Under the pieces are notes generated by a model. That model was not told where the DNA came from and searched no databases. It worked only from the letters and a program-made list of their open reading frames with translations. A stretch of DNA of 64,000 bases from Eutreptiella sp. 'Long Island Sound 2002'. Taxonomy: Eukaryota; Euglenozoa; Euglenophyceae; Eutreptiales; Eutreptiaceae. The stretch is taken from assembly GCA_964036045.1 (NCBI GenBank), contig OZ038385.1, positions 37,604,063 to 37,668,062 on the forward strand. The letters are read 5' to 3'. This document shows positions 61,401 to 64,000 of this stretch, piece by piece (the stretch's first letter is position 1; each line of letters begins with the position of its first letter). Both the position numbers and the translations under genes were made by a program.

Positions 61401-64000
61401 TGGCAGCTTGTCAACAACTTGTCGGCAGCCTGTCGGCATTTGTCGGCAGCTTGTTTGCAGCTTGTCGGCGGCCTGTCGGCAGCTTGTCGGCAGTTTGTCG
61501 GCAGCTTGTCGGCAGCTTGTCAGCACCTTGTGGGCACCTTGTCGGCAAGTTCCCGGCAACTTGTCGGTAGCTTGTCGGCAGTTTGTCGGCAACTTGTCGG
61601 CAGCTTGTAGGCAACTTGTCGGCAACTTGTTGGCAGCTTATCGGCAGCTTGTCGGCAGCTTGTCGGCACCTTGTCGGCAGCTCGTCGGCAAGTTGCGGGC
61701 AACTTGTCGGTAGCTTGTTGGCGGCTTCCCGGCAGCTTGTCGGCAGCTTGTCGGCAACTTGTCGGCACCTTGTAGGCACCTTGTTTGCAGCTTGTCGGCA
61801 GCCTGTCGTCAACTTGTCGGCAGTTTGTTGGCAGCTTGTCGGCAGCTTGTCAGCACCTTTTTGGCACTTTGTCGGCAAGTTCCCGGCAACTTGTCGGCAG
61901 CTTGTCGGCAACTTGTCGGCAGCTTGTAGGCAACTTGTCGGCAACTGGTCGGCAACTTGTCGGCAGCTTGTCGCCAGCTTGTCGGCACCTCGTCGGCAGC
62001 TTGTCGGCAAGTTGCCGGCAACTTGTCGGCAGCTTGTCTGCAACTTGTCGGCAGCTTGTTGGCAACTTGTCACCAGCTTGTCGGCAGCTTGTAGGTAGCT
62101 TGTCGGCAGCTTGTCGGCAACTTGTCGGAAACTTGTCGGCAGCTTGTCGGCAACTTGTGGGCAGCTTGTCGGCAACTTGTCGGCAACTTGTCGGAAGCTT
62201 GTCGGTAGCTTGTGGGCAGCTTGTCGCCAACTTGTCGGCAACTTGTCGGCAGCTTGTCGGCAACTTGTGGGCAGCTTGTCGGCAACTTGTCGGTAACTTG
62301 TCGGCAGCTTGTCGGCACCTTGCCGGCAGCTTGTCGGCAGCTTGTCGGCAACTTGTAGGCAACTTGTCGGCAACTTGTCGGCAGCTTGTCGCCAGCTTGT
62401 CGGCACCTCGTCGGCAGCTTGTCGGCAAGTTGCCGGCAACTTGTCGGCAGCTTGTCTGCAACTTGTCGGCAGCTTGTCGGCAACTTGTCGGCAGCTTGTA
62501 GGTAGCTTGTCGGCAGCTTGTCGGCAACTTGTCGGAAACTTGTCGTCAGCTTGTCGGCAACTTGTGCGCAGCTTGTCGGCAACTTGTCGGCAACTTGTCG
62601 GCAGCTTGTCGGCACCTTGCCGGCAGCTTGTCGGCAGCTTGTCGGTAGCTTGTCGGCAGCTTGTCGGCAACTTGTCGGCAACTTGTCGGTAGCTTGTCGG
62701 CAACTTGTGGGCAGCTTGTCGGCAACTTGTCGGCAGCTTGTCAGCAGCTTGTCGGCAACTTGGCGGCAGCTTGTCAGCAGCTTGTCGGCAACTTGTTGGC
62801 ACCTTGTTGGCAGCTTGTCGGCAGCTTGGCGGCAATTTGTCCGTAGCTTGTTGGCAGCTTGTTGGCAACTTGTCGGCAACTTGTGGGCAGCTTGTCGGCA
62901 ACTTGTCGGCACCTTGTAGGCACCTTGTCGGCAGTTTGTTGGCAACTTGTCGGCAACTTGTCAGCAACTTGTCGGCAGCTTGTCGGCAACTTGTCGGCAA
63001 CTTGTCGGCAGCTTGTCGGGACCTTGTCGGCAGCTTGTCGGCACCTTGTCGTCGGCTGGTTGGCTACTTGTCGGTTGCTTGTGGGCAACTTGTCGGCAGC
63101 TTGTCGGAAAATTGTCGGCAACTTGTCGGCCACTTGTCGGCAGCTTGTCGTCAACTTGTCGGCAGTTTGTCGGCAGCTTGTTGGCACCTATTCGGCACCT
63201 TGTCGGCAACTTGTCGGCAACTTGTCGGCAACTTGGCGGCAGCTTGTCGGCAGCTTGTCGGCAATGTGTTGGCACCTTGTCGGCACCTTGTCGGCAGCTC
63301 GGCGGCAATTTGTCCGTAGCTTGTCGGTAGCTTGTCGGCTACTTGTCGGCAACTTGTGGGCAACTTGTCGGCAGCTTGTCGTCAACTTGTCGGCAACTTG
63401 TCGGCAGCTTGTGAGGACCTTGTCGGCAGTTTGTCGGCAACTTGTCGGCACCTTGTCGGCAACTTGGCGGCACCTTGTAGGCACCTTGTCGGCAGCTTGT
63501 CGGCACCTTGTCGGCAACTTGTCGGTAACTTTCTGGCAGCTTGTCGGCACCTTGTCAACAACTTGTCGGCAGCTTGTCGGCAGCTTGTCGGCAACTTGTC
63601 GGCAACTTGGCGGCAGCTTGTCGGCAGCTTGTCGGCAACTTGTTGGCACCTTGTCGGCACCTTGTTGGCAGCTTGGCGGCAGCTTTTCCGTAGCTTATCG
63701 GCAGCTTGTTGGCAACTTGTCGGCAACTTGTCGGCAACTTGTCGGGACCTTGTCGGCGGCTTGTCGGCAGTTTGTCGGCAGCTTGTTGGCACCTTATCGG
63801 CAGCTTGTCGGCAACTTGTCGGCAACTTGTCGGCACCTTGTCGGCAACTTGTTGGCAGCTTGTCGGCAGCTTGTCGGCAACTTGTCGGCAGCTTGTGGGA
63901 AGCTTGTCGGCAGATTGTCGGCAGCTTGTCGGCACATTGTCGGCAGCTTGTCGGTAGCTTGTCTGTAACTTTCTGGCAGCTTGTCGGTAGCTTGCCGGCA
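55440..64000. repeat. 11-bp minisatellite array, more than 8.5 kb, continues past the window
   Basis: Head-to-tail CTTGTCGGCAR units (last base A or G about equally), roughly 780 in view. It starts directly after the stop codon at 55436-55438 with diverged units (AAGCTTGGAGG, CTTGTGGAAAC) and becomes more regular within 60 bp. Thirty-three bases encode eleven residues (L V G N L S A T C R Q on plus; L P T S C R Q V A D K on minus), with no stop in any frame, so frames of hundreds of codons appear on both strands (one minus-strand frame has 1180 codons, 58083-61625). Higher-order copies are offset by multiples of 11: 341 bp (58680 and 59021), 253 and 176 bp (57111, 57364, 57540) and 418 bp (61973 and 62391). 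Confidence 0.97.

Noticed and set aside
58083-61625. An 1180-codon open frame on the minus strand, with many others of 100-570 codons at 55.4-64 kb
   Set aside because: They are translations of an 11-bp repeat that cannot make a stop codon in any frame; both strands are equally open, so length is no evidence of coding.
55440-64000. Telomeric repeat
   Set aside because: The unit CTTGTCGGCAR does not resemble known telomere repeats (plant TTTAGGG type), and the array abuts a coding exon internally in the window.

Overview
The window looks like nuclear DNA of a eukaryote, most likely a green alga. Genes are far apart and split by GT-AG introns from about 41 bp to 1.7 kb. A six-exon gene reads as the plant-type peroxin PEX22, and G or C homopolymer runs are common. 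Nothing suggests a bacterial or organelle origin. The species cannot be named from the sequence.

Left part (1-28 kb): five multi-exon loci can be rebuilt by joining open frames at phase-compatible splice sites. They are an RRM plus DEAD-box RNA helicase (minus strand, 10507 to 5435), PEX22 (minus, 18054 to 15553), a TPR protein (plus, from 19081), a HAD-like protein that lacks its nucleophilic aspartate (plus, 21474 to 23678), and the 3' end of an unidentified gene (plus, 26951 to 27481). A weaker minus-strand terminal exon pair lies at 14226-14600. One isolated calmodulin-like exon fragment (23903-24025) has no usable splice sites. A 478-bp tandem duplication sits at 25651-26606, and small repeats cluster at 28.0-29.0 kb.

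Middle (29.1-32.8 kb, resuming at 54.8-55.4 kb): consecutive plus-strand frames encode Cys clusters, a helical region with an LE..FG..R motif, a C2H2 finger and further Cys clusters. Together they look like one large transposase-like or domesticated element protein. Its zinc-binding region is interrupted by a 22-kb minisatellite of about 259 units of 85 bp. The coding frame is the same on both sides through the shared junction GGGATCCCC, and an in-frame GT...AG pair also brackets the array.

Right part (55.4-64 kb): directly after the stop codon a second, unrelated minisatellite starts, with an 11-bp unit (CTTGTCGGCAR), and runs off the window end. Its unit has no stop codon in any of the six frames, so the very long open frames there are artefacts of the repeat. 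The two arrays make up almost half of the window. The 85-bp unit shares a core with 119-bp repeats at 28.05-28.34 kb, which suggests it was amplified from a dispersed repeat family.

No rRNA, tRNA, CRISPR, operon or replication-origin signature was recognised. Gene functions come from recognising motifs and families by eye, and exon joins are inferred from frame and splice-site consistency.
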